The notes under the pieces: generated by a model
Databases searched by the model: none
What the model was told of the DNA's origin: nothing
The model's input: only the letters and a program-made list of their open reading frames with translations
Part shown: positions 11,398-22,542 of the stretch, in pieces
How the letters are laid out: each line of letters opens with the position of its first letter
Numbering within the stretch: the stretch's first letter is position 1
Assembly: GCA_963921825.1 (NCBI GenBank)
Contig: OY997591.1
Coordinates: 23,493,515-23,557,514 of the forward strand
Origin: Erodium maritimum
Lineage: Eukaryota > Streptophyta > Magnoliopsida > Geraniales > Geraniaceae
DNA: 64,000 nt
Reading direction: 5' to 3'
Program-made: the position numbers and the translations under genes

Positions 11398-11828
11398 GTA
11401 AAATAAATTTAATATTTTACTTCCTTTTAATTTAGCCGGTCTTTACAATTATAGGGTCTCTTGGATTTCATTTCTTTATATCTTATCATGACCGTGTTTC
11501 CTTCCTAGTCTATAAACAAAGACAACTAAGACAAACACGGTTAAGACATGTTATATACAATTTCATAAGCAATAGAATTATCATCTTTCTCGTTATGTCA
11601 AGCTCTTTATATTTATTTAGTTATTTTATTATATGTTATCAGCACGAATCTCTTCAACGGTGTAGTGTTCCATCTTTTTCTTCTTATTTACGATGGTGGC
11701 TACTATTGATCAATTTTGAAGGATTACTTATAATCACCTAACGATTAAAAAATCACTTACTTTTTGATGTTTAATACATTTGATACATCAAGAAGGTTCA
11801 TTCATAAATTCACCATGTTATATTTATA
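11398..11828. other. AT-rich spacer between LTR A1 and a MULE-like end
   Basis: No gene is seen. The segment TTATCAGCACGA near 11638 resembles sequence just after the LTR of some plant copia elements. The CCGTGTTT/AAACACGG pair near 11490-11540 is a short inverted repeat. Both point to a degraded retroelement but neither is decisive. Confidence 0.25.
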
Positions 11829-12000
11829 TATAGAGGAAATTCTATCTCAATATCTTAAAACTATGTAATTCCATTATTAGTATCTTAAGTTTTTTTTCCC
11901 TTTCGTTACCCTAGTTTCAAAATTTTCAAATTACTACCTATTGTTAACTTTCTGTCTATTTTTAGACGGAAAATCGTTATGTCACTTGTACATGACCTAA
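11829..12000. mobile_element. Lone MULE-like terminal repeat
   Basis: It resembles the 170-bp terminus of the 5727-7197 element in order: a TTCTATCTCAATATCTTAAA start, a TTACCCTA block, TGTTAACTTTCTGTC, then CATGACCTAA. It stops at about 12000, exactly where LTR A2 sequence begins. No matching opposite terminus was found, so the rest of the element is lost or rearranged. Confidence 0.45.
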
Positions 12001-14533
12001 CCGAGCCCCCCCTCCTCGTCTCCGTCCAGCCACGACGCCGTCCCCGAGCTCCTCTCGCCTCCCTCACAGTGCCGTAGCCGCCGCCGCCGTCCTCGATGGT
12101 AGCGAGGCCGGAGCTGCCTCGCCGTCGCCGGCCACGCCCTCTCCCGAGCCGTGGCAGTTTCGCCGGCGCGAACTCAGATCCGGGACAGCCCGTTCTTCTC
12201 CGTCCAGATCTGGGACGGGCGAGGTGCTCCGCCATGCTCCGCCATGCACCGCCGTGCACCGCCCAGCCGTTCCTCTCCTCCACGGTGAGGTTGGTACCTG
12301 GGGGTTTTAGTCGCCGGCGACGTCTTCGCCGGCGGCCGATTTATTTGTTTCGTACCGTTCATCTTTATTTGGTTTCTGTGTATTGTCCGAGCTTCTGTAA
12401 ATCCAGAAAAGGAAGAAATAAAACAGTTTTGAATTTAAACGTTAGTTTTGTAATTCTGGACCTGGTCATGTTTGTCTTGTTGATCTGGACTCAAAATTTC
12501 GAGCTGTAAAAGGGAAAATGAAGTGTTTTGAAACAGTTAGGGTTTGAGATCGGTTTTGGATGGAAAATCGAACTTCTGAAGTTGAAGGGAAAGGAACCCT
12601 AAATCGAAAAATCGGTTTTGTTTAAAAAGGGGATTTAAATTGGAAAATGACCTAATTTGAAAGGAGTTTTAAAATAAAACCAGATTTGGAAATAAAAGGG
12701 AAGTAAAATCAGCGGATTTAAAACGGATTTCGAGCAGTTGAACGAATCTGGAACTCTGGTTAAAATGGACTGCAAATTGGGTTTAAAAAGGAACAAAAGC
12801 GGACCGCTGAATCGGACCTCGGGATTTGTGCATTAGGACAGTGCCTCGCATGCACCGGTTTCGGTGCTCGGGTACTCAAACCCGATTCGCCGTGACCCTG
12901 CTTTTAGCCCGCTCGAGTTTAAAGGACAATTGTCGGATCTAGACTGGTTTAATCGTAACCTTTAATTTAGCGGTGGAACCATTATTAATCTATGGCTTTC
13001 GTGTTCTCTTTAGCGTCCGGCTTCGATCGAAGTGAAGCCCGGAGGTAGCGAGCCAGAACGTCAGCAACTAGGAAACATAGCGGTTGCTCTTCAGTTGAGG
13101 TAGGGAAAAGTAGCCGGATCTCGGCCCTGATTAGGGAAAGTTAATAGTAGAATTGCACGTGACACCGGGGTGTCGTGGGTTGAGTAGATTTATTTAAATA
13201 TTAGAAAAGCATGATACGGGAACGTAGCGATTATTGGAAATGCATGTGACACTTAGTAGTGTCGTAGGAGCAGAGAACTTAGCGTTAATTGATTGACTGG
13301 AGGCATATGACCATGCCCGGAGGTTGTTGTGAAACTAGTGATCTTAGGACTGCTGGAGGCATATGACCATGCCCGGAGGTTGTTGTGAAACTAGTGATCT
13401 TAGGACTGTTGGAGGCATCGTTTATGCCGGAGGTTGTTGTGCGTTAATTGTTATCGAGTTGGGTGGCCTTGAGAGCCCGTGTTATTTATTATCGAGTTTG
13501 GGTGGCCTTGAGAGCCCGTGTTGTTTATTGTCGAGTTTGAGTGGCCTTGAGAGGCCGTGTTATTTATTGCTGAGTCTTGCGTGGCCGTGAGTGCCGTGGG
13601 GTTGTTGAACCCGAGTCTTGATTGGTGAGGTGTCTTGAGTGGCCTTGAGTGCCTGTGTTGTCGAACTTGTTTGTGATCGTGTTTGTGATGGTGACTGTGA
13701 CCGTGGGTGCCTGAGTGAGAGAGGTGAGTGAGACAGGTCGACCGCCTGGCCTGAGTGGTTCGGCAAAGTGCGTGAGTGAGAGAGGTTACTGAGACAGGTC
13801 GACCGCCTGGCCTGAGTGGTTCAGCGAAGTGCGTGAGTGAGAGAGGTGAGTGAGACAGGTCGACCGCCTGGCCTGAGTGGTTCGGCAAAGTGCGCGAGTG
13901 AGACAGGTCGACCGCCTGGCCTGAGTGGTTCGGCAAAGTGCATGAGTGAGGGAGGTTACTGAGCAACTGGTTTGCGATCCTTTGTGATCTTGTTTGGTGT
14001 GCGATCCTTTGTGATCTTGTTTGGTATTGCGTAGTTCCTTTGAGTCCTTGGAAGAGGTCGTGATCGTTGTGTCGTGTCTACTTACGTGTTTGAGTGTCGA
14101 GTCGTTCGAGGAAGGTCACCGTGGGTGTTTGTCAGTTAGAGTACTTGGATTGGGGACAGTGATCCCCGGGGGTTGAGTTTGTTGTTGGTGTTACCGGCAT
14201 TGTCTGCTAATTATGCCGTAGTCAGTCTGTTATCCGTGGTGGTGAGCGAATGCTCACCCCTAGCTGCTTTTCCTACAGGTACTGTTCGTGGGACGGACTA
14301 GGTGAGCTCTCGAAGCTTGTGGAGCTAGGAGTGGAGTCCGGGTTTTTACTTTTGGTCTAGCGACGGATACCTCGCCTTTTTGTCCGCTTGTGGGACGTTT
14401 TATTTGAATTGTAATTATCCTTTGTTGAACTAAACTGGTATTGTAAAATGTTTTAATGGAAATGTTTTCAAAGTGCTTTCTTATTTTAAACGTTCGCGTC
14501 CCGAGTTCGGTTTACTGAAATTGCGGCGTGACA
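12001..14533 (-). mobile_element. LTR copy A2 of the ~3-kb family, reverse, 3'-truncated
   Basis: On the minus strand it starts TGTCACGCCGCAATTTCAG at 14533 and follows the block order of A1. The palindrome is at 14242-14257, arrays at 13727-13960 and 13456-13640, the CCGGCTACTTTTCCCTACCTC block is near 13100, and the GC-rich zone is near 12020-12330. About 0.4 kb of the 3' end is missing where it meets the MULE-like terminus. The frame at 13451-13966 on minus is a repeat artefact. Confidence 0.6.
13727..13960. repeat. Minisatellite, 50-60-bp units, in LTR A2
   Basis: Four units carrying ACAGGTCGACCGCCTGGCC and TGAGTGGTTCGGCAAAGTG, starting near 13734, 13794, 13854 and 13904. They occupy the position of the CCCGATCCCAGTCGGG array in A1. 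Confidence 0.75.
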
Positions 14534-14937
14534 TTTTTTGTGTCACCTCAGTAGCCTAAACTTTCATTAATTCATTTAGAGTACCCTAAATATTTTTTTT
14601 TTCACCTCGGTACCCTAAACTTTCATTAATTCCATTTTAGTACCCACCGTTAACTTTACATATGATTTTCCATCCAAAATAGGTAAAATAACCATACTAC
14701 CCCTCACCAACAACCAAAATTATGGTAAAGTTAATGGTGGGTACTAACATGTAATTAATGAAAGTTTAGGGTACTAAAATGGAATTAATAAAAGTTTAGG
14801 GTACTGAGGTGACACAAAAAAGATTTAGGGTACTCTAAATAAATATGAAAAATTTAGGGTACTGAGATGACACAGAAAAGATTTAGGGTACTCTAAATAA
14901 GATATGAAAGATTTAGGGTACTGAAGTAGAATTAACC
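14534..14937. mobile_element. MITE built from TTTAGGGTAC repeats, inverted-repeat structure
   Basis: The left half reads ACCCTAAA-type blocks and the right half TTTAGGGTAC(T) blocks, arranged around a centre near 14690 (CACCGTTAACTTTAC against GTAAAGTTAATGGTG). At least nine such blocks are present. The sequence is related to the termini of the 5727-7197 MULE, so this is probably a MULE-derived MITE. The left arm is about 125 bp shorter than the right and stops at the LTR A2 border. Confidence 0.6.
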
Positions 14938-15240
14938 TTAACTTTAATGACATATTAATACAGTACACATTAGTCTATGCATAAATTGGGGAAATGGAAA
15001 AACCAAAGGACTTGTAACATAAATTTAGAAGCTTTTATGAATTGAAGAAGTCATCCAACACATATATTCATAACAATTAAAGATTTTTTATTTTATATTT
15101 TTAAATATAAAATATGATTTTATTTTTATATATTTGTGAATGAAAATATAGTTCTTATATAAACATCTAAAATTTAATTAATGAAAATTAATAGTATTAA
15201 ATACATAAATAAATTAGAATGTGCTAATTCATACACTCGA
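14938..15240. other. AT-rich DNA, no feature recognised
   Basis: Low-complexity AT-rich sequence between the MITE and the unidentified poly(A)-tailed segment. No gene or repeat structure is seen. Confidence 0.4.
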
Positions 15241-16571
15241 AAAAATTCGGAACCTAGGGTTTCTCTCCTTCTTCAAATCGCTTTCCCCTTAAAAGTCCAT
15301 TTCCGATCTCACCCATCGCCACAACCGCCCTCCCTTCTATTGACTTCCATGGATTCCCGTTCACCATGCTCACTATAACCACCCACCACCTCCCGCCTGC
15401 TGATTCGTTATGCGACAATGGCGTGACCAATCCACTAGAGCCCGTGGATCACACCACAGGGAGAAACCTCCTCCCTCGATACTGATCACCGAAGACTGCA
15501 TCACGAAATGACGTATCTGTACCCTAGGGAATGCCATATCCGATCAGATTCTCGAACCCAGCCACGGTGCCGCCAAATGACACGGAGGTGGATGAGGACA
15601 CCGCCCTCCACTGGATCGTCGAAGAAATGACAATGTATTATGGAGATCACAAGCAAGGACAGATTGGGGATCTCGGATGGATACATCACCCCACTGGTAG
15701 ATGCTCCACCAACATGAACATACCCTTTTCGAGCCGACTAATGGTGATGGACGATCAGGATGAGAATCAGGTTGTACGTCTTGACCGATGTCTATACAAC
15801 TACGAATTCGGGTAACCCTCGACACCCATCCATAGAGGACTCACCTGGGAGATGTGATGGACCAATCTCACATCTATCAAAATTCGAGAGAGTTTAAGAG
15901 ACTAACAGACCCTAACTTTTCCCTTTCATGGGTGATCTTCTAATCTCTGGCGCCATCAGGTCCGTCTTCCTCGTGGTGAGAGCCAAGGACATCCGTCTAG
16001 GGTTAAGGAGAGCCTTAAGTATCCGTTGAGGACTAGGTTTTCGGCGTCGCCTCCCCGATGCACGTCAGGTATGCGCCTCGTCTCCCCCTTCATCATCACC
16101 TTACACGCGATGGTTACCAGATGGAAACGGTGGATTTGAGATCTGGGGGTGGGACGGTAAGATGGTGTACCATTACACGACACCCCAAGTCGGGTTACCC
16201 CAGCGTTTCGAAAAGACAAGCCGATCGATCCTCGTTATGCAAAGCATCCCAAGATGATCCGAAAAACATGATCAATCATGAGGCATTCAAACAGTCACTT
16301 ATACGGCTCTTCTCAAGGGTCCTTAGGCAACTTCAATTATGGGATGATTTATTGTTGCCTATGTTTTATATTTTCTGTTTTAGCTATTCATATGTTGGGA
16401 CTACTCTATGTTGTATAAGATGGAAATTAGACTTTTTCTACGGGTTCATAAGCGCTTGAAGCCCTACTGGAGTCTCAAACATATTCTGGAACCCAAGGTC
16501 TTTGACTCAGCTCTTGTAATGATCGATCAACATTATTAATAAAACAGCTATGTCTTCACGTTTCAAAAAAA
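15241..16571 (+). other. Unidentified poly(A)-tailed segment, possible retroposon or processed pseudogene
   Basis: It begins with AACCTAGGGTTTCTCTCC, reminiscent of a 5' leader, and is of moderate GC. It contains an intronless 94-residue frame (15531-15815), acidic and lacking a family I recognise. It ends with AATAAAACAGC about 20 bp before an eight-base A run (16564-16571). This resembles a truncated LINE or a retroposed transcript. No target duplication was found and no identity is assigned. Confidence 0.35.
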
Positions 16572-16863
16572 ATATATATGTAAATACTATACGATCAAAT
16601 GTACTAATATTATAGATTATAATATAAACATAAGGAAACATTTCTTATTAAAAATATATTAAATGCTAAGTTGAATAAATATTTTCAAACTTAATAATTT
16701 ATATTAATATATTCGAACACTAGATTTAAATTAACTATTATGTAGTAATGACCATAAATTCTTCATACGACATTTGATTTATACCTGTAAAATATCAAAT
16801 GAAAGACATCTGAAAGCTCCCATATAATTTTTTCGAGACATAATATACCATGACATACCCTTA
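16572..16863. other. AT-rich DNA, no feature recognised
   Basis: Very AT-rich sequence between the poly(A)-tailed segment and the presumed Harbinger terminus. Nothing further can be supported. Confidence 0.4.
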
Positions 16864-16879
16864 GAGCACTCACAGTGGG
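16864..16879 (+). repeat. Presumed left terminal repeat of a PIF/Harbinger element
   Basis: GAGCACTCACAGTGGG directly follows TTA, the usual Harbinger target trinucleotide. It resembles GAGCA..CA..GGG termini of plant PIF/Harbinger elements. It matches 12 of 16 bases of the reverse complement at 61261-61276, which is followed by TTA. Confidence 0.4.
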
Positions 16880-18400
16880 AATAGAACGAATTGGTCTGTT
16901 CCTGGGTCAATTCAACCTTAAATTTTATATTTAGCGGTGTAATGTGAGTCATTTTCCCCACAGTGGGAATAATTAAAAAATAACATGTATGAAAAACACA
17001 ACACCAAATCGTTGCAAGGAAAAGGTTTATTGTTGCCGGCAACAATTATCGGATGGTACGAAAGATGAACGAGAAAGGAAACAAAACAAGACCGATAACA
17101 ACCGACCACATGACAAATTAAAGGGGGGAGAAGTCGTTCTATAGGAGACATTTTGGGCATTCCCGAATTGTCGACCACCACTCATGCTTATTGATGGGGT
17201 GGCCGACAATTGTAGCGTACTACCGATTCGCTTCCAAGAGCACCTGCGCTTCGGTGGCCACTGAACTGAGAGTTTCTCATGCCTCTAAGAAAGAAAACTC
17301 GAGCTCCCTCACAGGTATGTTGGTCTTCTACCAGTGGTCTTTGAGATGCTTCTCAAATCGAGGATACGATGGGTGTGCATGGATTTCCAGTCATGGTGGA
17401 GGCGTCTCCAATACTCCCGTGTCACGTTAGTATGGATCTTCCACACGAGAACAAGGCGCCTCTCTTCTTCGTCTTTTCATGAAGGAGCCATGGTCGATTC
17501 TTTTTTGAGGAAGTGGTGGTGAAGAAACAGAAAAAGAGAAAGGTGGAGGAGAAACCGTTGAAGCCGAAATGTGTGAAGAGAATCAATGATGTTGTGAGAA
17601 TAAATAGGCATATTCGGCTAGGGTTAAATAATGTGTAGAATCGGTCAAACTTATCCATGATTAAATCGGTGAATAAATGAGGTGGCAGTTTGGTGCATGT
17701 GAAAAGGGGTAGAATTGTCTATTTCAATAAACATTACATTACACATAAAGTAAAGCTAAAAATTTATCGAACAAATCAAGTTGATTATCGAGTACAAAAT
17801 CAAACATACCGTGTTCAAAGCCGAGTACAACGATTAACAAACAAACATACATGAAAATAATTTAATTGTGGTTCATAGCTTAAGTATAACGAACATTAGA
17901 GATTTGTTGTTGGCCTTCTTGAGTGAATCTAATTGAAAATGTCTAGAGCAACGACTTTGGCGTATTGCCTCGTCAAGGAGTAGTGGCACTTAATAAGAGG
18001 GGCTTTTGCACGCTTGAACCTACCACGCCGGCGGGCTTCTCGTTCGATCTTGTAGAGTGGTTGTAGTGGACCCATATCAATCTATAAAACACCATTTTCG
18101 TTGTCAGATGCTATTGTTTTGGATAATTGCTTGAATACTTAAGAACATGAGGACATATGCATTGGTTTGGTTGCCCTTAATAGATGAAAAATTGTGAGGG
18201 TGAAGTGTTGGTGTGGTCCACCGAATCGGCCTCCGATATGCATATGGAAGGGGCAAGGTCCATGTAACAAAAAAATAACATATTCTTGTACAACATATTA
18301 AAATTTCCGACATATAGCTAAATGTAACAGAAATGCAGCAACGATAATCCCAAAATAAAACAACAACAAAAAATCAGAAATACAATGAAAGTGCTGCGAA
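16880..18400 (-). pseudogene. Decayed Harbinger interior, possible ORF1 (Myb/SANT-like) relic
   Basis: On the minus strand around 17500-17330 broken frames give KDEEERRLVLVWK, EYWRRLHHDWKS and, after a shift, PRFEKHLKDHW. This is reminiscent of the trihelix-like ORF1 that accompanies Harbinger transposases. Stops and frameshifts interrupt it. The assignment depends on the neighbouring transposase and the terminal repeat; the rest of the stretch shows nothing recognisable. Confidence 0.3.
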
Positions 18401-18600
18401 ATACAAACAAAGTAAGCGTATATGCGTTGTCGTCATCCGAAACCGTCTCATGCCTGAACATATTCCAAATTTGTTCAATGAGATCTGCTTTCAACTGGTG
18501 GTGGACAGCTCGATCCACGATATGTCTTGTGTGGTTTGGATGACATCATTCTCAGTAGTGGCTCTCATTGGATGGGTAGGATTGGTCCTTCGTCCTCCAG

Positions 18601-18920
18601 TCGTTCAACATTTCCTTAGTAGGTATCACGTTCATCATCTACAATCATGTTGTGTATGAAAATGCACACCCGTATTATCATAGCCAATTTTCGATCGTCC
18701 CAACCTTGAGTCGGCCTACTGATGATATGAAATCGAGCTTGGAGAACCTCGAAAGCTCTCTCCACACCCTTCTTTGCAGCCTCCTATTTCTTTGCATATA
18801 ACACGTGCTTCAAAAGTTGTAATGTCGGGATGGATTTCACCAAGGTTTCCCACGGTGGATATATTCTGTTAGTTAAGTAGTAAGAAGTCTTGTAATAGGT
18901 AGTTTTTACCTCAAACACGA
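18601..18920 (-). pseudogene. PIF/Harbinger transposase, C-terminal part (pseudogene)
   Basis: On the minus strand the translation gives YYLTNRIYPPW, then VKSIPTLQ, KKGVERAFEVLQARFHII, WDDRKLAMIIRVC and FIHNMIVDDERD. These are the conserved C-terminal blocks of DDE_Tnp_4 (HARBI1/PIF-like) transposases; the Glu of VERAF is the third catalytic acid. In-frame stops lie after YAKK and after DERDTY. The block carrying the second Asp is absent here. The N-terminal part of a similar transposase is at 60230-60720 on the same strand. Confidence 0.75.
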
Positions 18921-18960
18921 CCTTGGGCTACTCACCTCTAATGAGATGAGGATGACGAAG

Positions 18961-19064
18961 TGTCAAAACACTCTTTTTACGTGCATTAGTATACGGTCAT
19001 CAAGAAATAGATAAAATAGTTAAGTACTGATCGAACCCACAAGAACTAGAGGTATCATTAGTAT
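18961..19064. other. Left part of the sequence that hosts solo LTR B
   Basis: The segment ending TCGAACCCACAAGAACTAG...AGTAT continues at 22543 after the LTR. The AGTAT at 19060-19064 is the left copy of the 5-bp target duplication. Confidence 0.5.
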
Positions 19065-20837
19065 TGTAATAACCACTCCCGGTCAACGCCAGTCAAATCT
19101 GCGAAAAACAGGAAAATTTAAAAAAAATCAGCAGACACTTGATTGAACCTAAATTTGACCCCGAGGGTCATACTGGAATTAAGTTGACCCCGATATCGAC
19201 CAAAGTGAGTTCCGGGGGACTCAGGGCAACTTTCTGATCAATTTGGGAAATGTTGACTTTTCGCTGGAAAAGTCAACCGAGCGACGTTTTGGTCCATTCG
19301 AGGACCGTTTGGGTCCAAAAAGCTTAGCCGTCGTCGCAGCGGTCTTAGTTGAGCCGTTTCCTTGTAGCCCGTCAAGTTTCGTAATTTCTTGGAAAAAGTG
19401 CCCGTTCGGGGCCCGAAACGTCCGAATTTCGCGAATCTGATTGGAAAATATCTAGTAGATATTTTCCCAAAAAGGTGTGGGACCCACCCTGCCACTTGTC
19501 AAGCAAGTGGTGGTGTTAGGATTTGGGACAAGACAAGACAAGACTTTGATGGTTAGTTTTGCTTTTTAAAGTGTTAGTTTTTTTAATAAAACAAAAGGGA
19601 AACAAGATGATACACGTCCATTTCAAAAAAAGAAGAAGAAAAGGGTAGGTTTTAGAGAGAGAAAATGAGTTAGGAGAAAAGGAGAGAAAAGAGAAGAGGC
19701 TTGGGGAATTTGTGACGTTTCTCAATCATCCGACCGGTGGATCGTCTCAACGATAGAAGAATAGAGTTCACACCGTCATTCTCTACGGTGAGCACCTAAC
19801 CGATTTTCGTTTTGGAAAGTTCGAATTTTAGGGTTTGAGTTTAAACGATTCAAATATGGTTGGGTTTTGTTTAAGTTTGGTTTAAAGATGATTGGTTGAG
19901 GTTTGGAGTTCGTTAGGAACGTTTTGGGGCGAAAAGGGAATTTTTCCCATTGTGGCCATGTGGGGCCCACGTGCCCGGGTATCGGGTTTTTGTGTTCGGG
20001 TGGTTTAGAACGTTCCCCGGATCATTAATCCACAACTGGATCGAAATTTGGAATTAAATTGCAAAAGTTGCATTTATCGGGTTTAGAAACTTTAAACGCT
20101 AATTAATTGACTCGGAAGTCGGAATTCAATTCCGTCGAGTGCCTTGGGACCCTTGAATTATTCTAAGACCGTAGAAACGAAAACGGGAATTTTTGGAGCC
20201 CCGGAAGGGCATTTACAAAACCCGGGCAGATTCGCCATGTCGGGCGAATCGGGCCTTTTCGGGTCCAATATCGACAATGTTGAGTAATTGGGGAGTTTGG
20301 GAGTGATCGACATTGTCGGGGTTACTTTTGGGCGTCAGGTTTATTAAAATTCAGCATTATGCCTGCAAGCTTAAAAACGTTAAAATTGTGTTCTTTTAGA
20401 TCGTGCAGCGGACCGGGGCCAAGGAAAGCTAGGCGAGTGACGGAGATCACGCCGGGGCTTATTTGGGCACTTTTGGAGAAAACGCACGAGGTAGGGAAAA
20501 GTAGCCGGATCTCGGCCCTGACTAGGGAAAGTTAACAATAGAATTGCATGTGACACCGGGGTGTCGTGGGTTAAGTAGGTTTATTGAATATTAGAAAGGC
20601 ATGATACGGGAATGTAGCGATCACTAGAATTGCATGTGACACTTAGTGTTGTAGGAGCATAGAACTTAGCGATGTTAGAATTACTGGAGGCATATGACCA
20701 TGCCTGGAGGTTGATTGCGAACTTATCGATATTAGAAGTACTGGAGGCATATGACCATGCCCGGAGGTTGATTGTGAAACTGTTGATATTAGAACTGTTG
20801 GAGGCATTGGTTATGCCGGAGGTTATTTGTGTATTTT

Positions 20838-21560
20838 GTGTCTTGGGAGGCCATGAGTGCCCGTGGGGTTGTTGAACCCGTGTCTTTACTGTTGGTGTCT
20901 TGGGAGGCCATGAGTGCCCGCGGGGTTGTTGAACCCGTGTCTTTACTGTTGGTGTCTTGGGAGGCCATGAGTGCCCGTGGGGTTGTTGAACCCGTGTCTC
21001 TACTGTTGGTGTCTTGGGAGGCCATGAGTGCCCGCGGGGTTGTTGAACCCGTGTCTTTACTGTTGGTGTCTTGGGAGGCCATGAGTGCCCGTGGGGTTGT
21101 TGAACCCGTGTCTTTACTGTTGGTGTCTTGGGAGGCCATGAGTGCTCGTGGGGTTGTTGAACCCGTGTCTCTACTGTTGGTGTCTTGGGAGGCCATGAGT
21201 GCCCGCGGGGTTGTTGAACCCGTGTCTTTACTGTTGGTGTCTTGGGAGGCCATGAGTGCCTGTGGGGTTGTTGAACCCGTGTCTTTACTGTGGGTGTGTC
21301 TTGGGAGGCCGTGAGTGCCTGTTGGGTTATTGAACCCATGTCTTTACCGTTGGTGTGTCTAGGGAGGCCGTGAGTGCCTGTGGGGTTGTTGAGCCCGTGA
21401 GTTACTGTTGGTGGTTTTGAGTGGCCGTGAGTGCCCGTGATTTATGGTTGGTGGTTTTGAGAGGCCGTGAGTGCCCGTGGGGTTGTTGAGCCCGTGAGTT
21501 ACTGTTGGTGTATCTTGGGAGGCCGTGAGTGCCTGGGGGGTTGTTGAGTCGTGTTTTACC
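20838..21560. repeat. 57-bp minisatellite in solo LTR B
   Basis: About eight near-identical 57-bp units (TGTCTTGGGAGGCCATGAG...) run from 20838 to about 21290, then several diverged units to 21560. Because 57 is a multiple of three, both strands stay open and give long repetitive frames. Confidence 0.9.
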
Positions 21561-21785
21561 GTTGGTGTCTTGGGTGGCCATGAGTGCCTGTGGAGTGCTG
21601 AACTTGTGTTGTTGCTGTTTGTTGAACTTTGTTTGTGATTGTGATTGTGGTTACCTGAGGTTGTGGGCCCGCTTCATGAAACGGGGGTCCTCGATCACAC
21701 GCGTCTGCATGTTCAGACGGGGTAGGGGGCCAGCCCGACAACAAAGGGGTCCTGGCCGCGCGTGTGTGGTTCGGGGTTGTGAGTG

Positions 21786-21925
21786 TGATAGGTCGACATC
21801 CTGATCCGACTTTGTGTCGATGAATTGTGATAGGTCGACAACCTGATCCGACTTTGTGTTGATGAATTGCGATAGGTCGACAGCCTGATCCGACTTTGTG
21901 TCGCTGAATTGCGACAGGTCGACCG
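21786..21925. repeat. ~42-bp minisatellite in solo LTR B
   Basis: Four units containing ATAGGTCGACAACCTGATCCG, starting near 21789, 21830, 21872 and 21914. It is the positional counterpart of the A1, A2 and C arrays with different unit sequence. Confidence 0.8.
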
Positions 21926-22542
21926 CCTGACCTGATGAGATCGGTAAAGGGCGTGAGGGAGGTTACTGAGCAGCTGGTATGCGATCCTTTGTGATCTTGT
22001 TTGGTGTGCGATCATTTGTGATCTTGGGTGTTGCGTGGTGGTCTTTTGAGTCCTTGGAAGAGGTCGTGATCGTGGTGTTGGGTCTACATTAAGAGTCTGA
22101 GTGTTGAGTCGGTTGAGGAAAGTATCAGTGTGTGGGTGTCAGTCGGGTTACTTGAGTTTGGGGACAGTGATCCCCGGTGTTAAGTTGGTTGTTGGTGTTA
22201 CCGGCATTGTCTGCTAAGTATGCCGTAGTCAGTCTGTTATCTGTGGTGGTGAGCGAATGCTCACCCCTAGCTGCTTTTCCTACAGGTACCGGTCGCAGGT
22301 TGGACTAGGTGAGCTTCCGGAGCTTGAAGAGCTATGAGCGGGTTTCTGGGTTTATTTTTGAGTCTAGCGGCGGATACCATACTTTTGTCCACTTGTTGGG
22401 ACGTATTTCAAATTGTAAATATTATTTTGTTGAACAAACGGTGATTTTTAAAGTATGTTAATGTAAAATGTTTCAAAATGTTTTATTGTTTTAAAGGTTC
22501 ACGTCCTGAGTTCGGTTACTAAAATTGGGGCGTGACAAGTAT

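Larger units (their letters stand above)
19065..22537 (-). mobile_element. Solo LTR B of the ~3-kb family, reverse orientation
   Basis: On the minus strand it starts TGTCACGCCCC and ends with GGTTATTACA. It is flanked by a perfect 5-bp TSD AGTAT (19060-19064 and 22538-22542), proving a single LTR left by recombination of a full element. It shares the GTGAGCGAATGCTCAC palindrome (22249-22264) and the GGCCGAGATCC block with A1, A2 and C. Two minisatellites (20838-21340 and 21786-21925) lie inside. The frames of 252, 161 and 154 residues here are artefacts of the 57-bp repeat. Confidence 0.85.

Noticed and set aside
13451-13966. 171-residue minus frame with SHSRTLPNHSGQAVDL repeats
   Set aside because: Produced by the minisatellites of LTR A2.
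7737-14533. A single foldback element with TGTCACGCC..GGCGTGACA inverted ends
   Set aside because: Each half matches a separately proven solo LTR (B or C), so two LTR copies in opposite orientation explain the inverted ends.
20581-21339. 252-residue minus-strand frame with SWPPKTPTVKTRVQQP repeats as a repeat protein gene
   Set aside because: It lies in the 57-bp minisatellite of a solo LTR with proven TSD; both strands are open because the unit length is a multiple of three.
20838-21560. CRISPR-like array because of regular repeats
   Set aside because: Units are contiguous without unique spacers, and the window is plant nuclear DNA.
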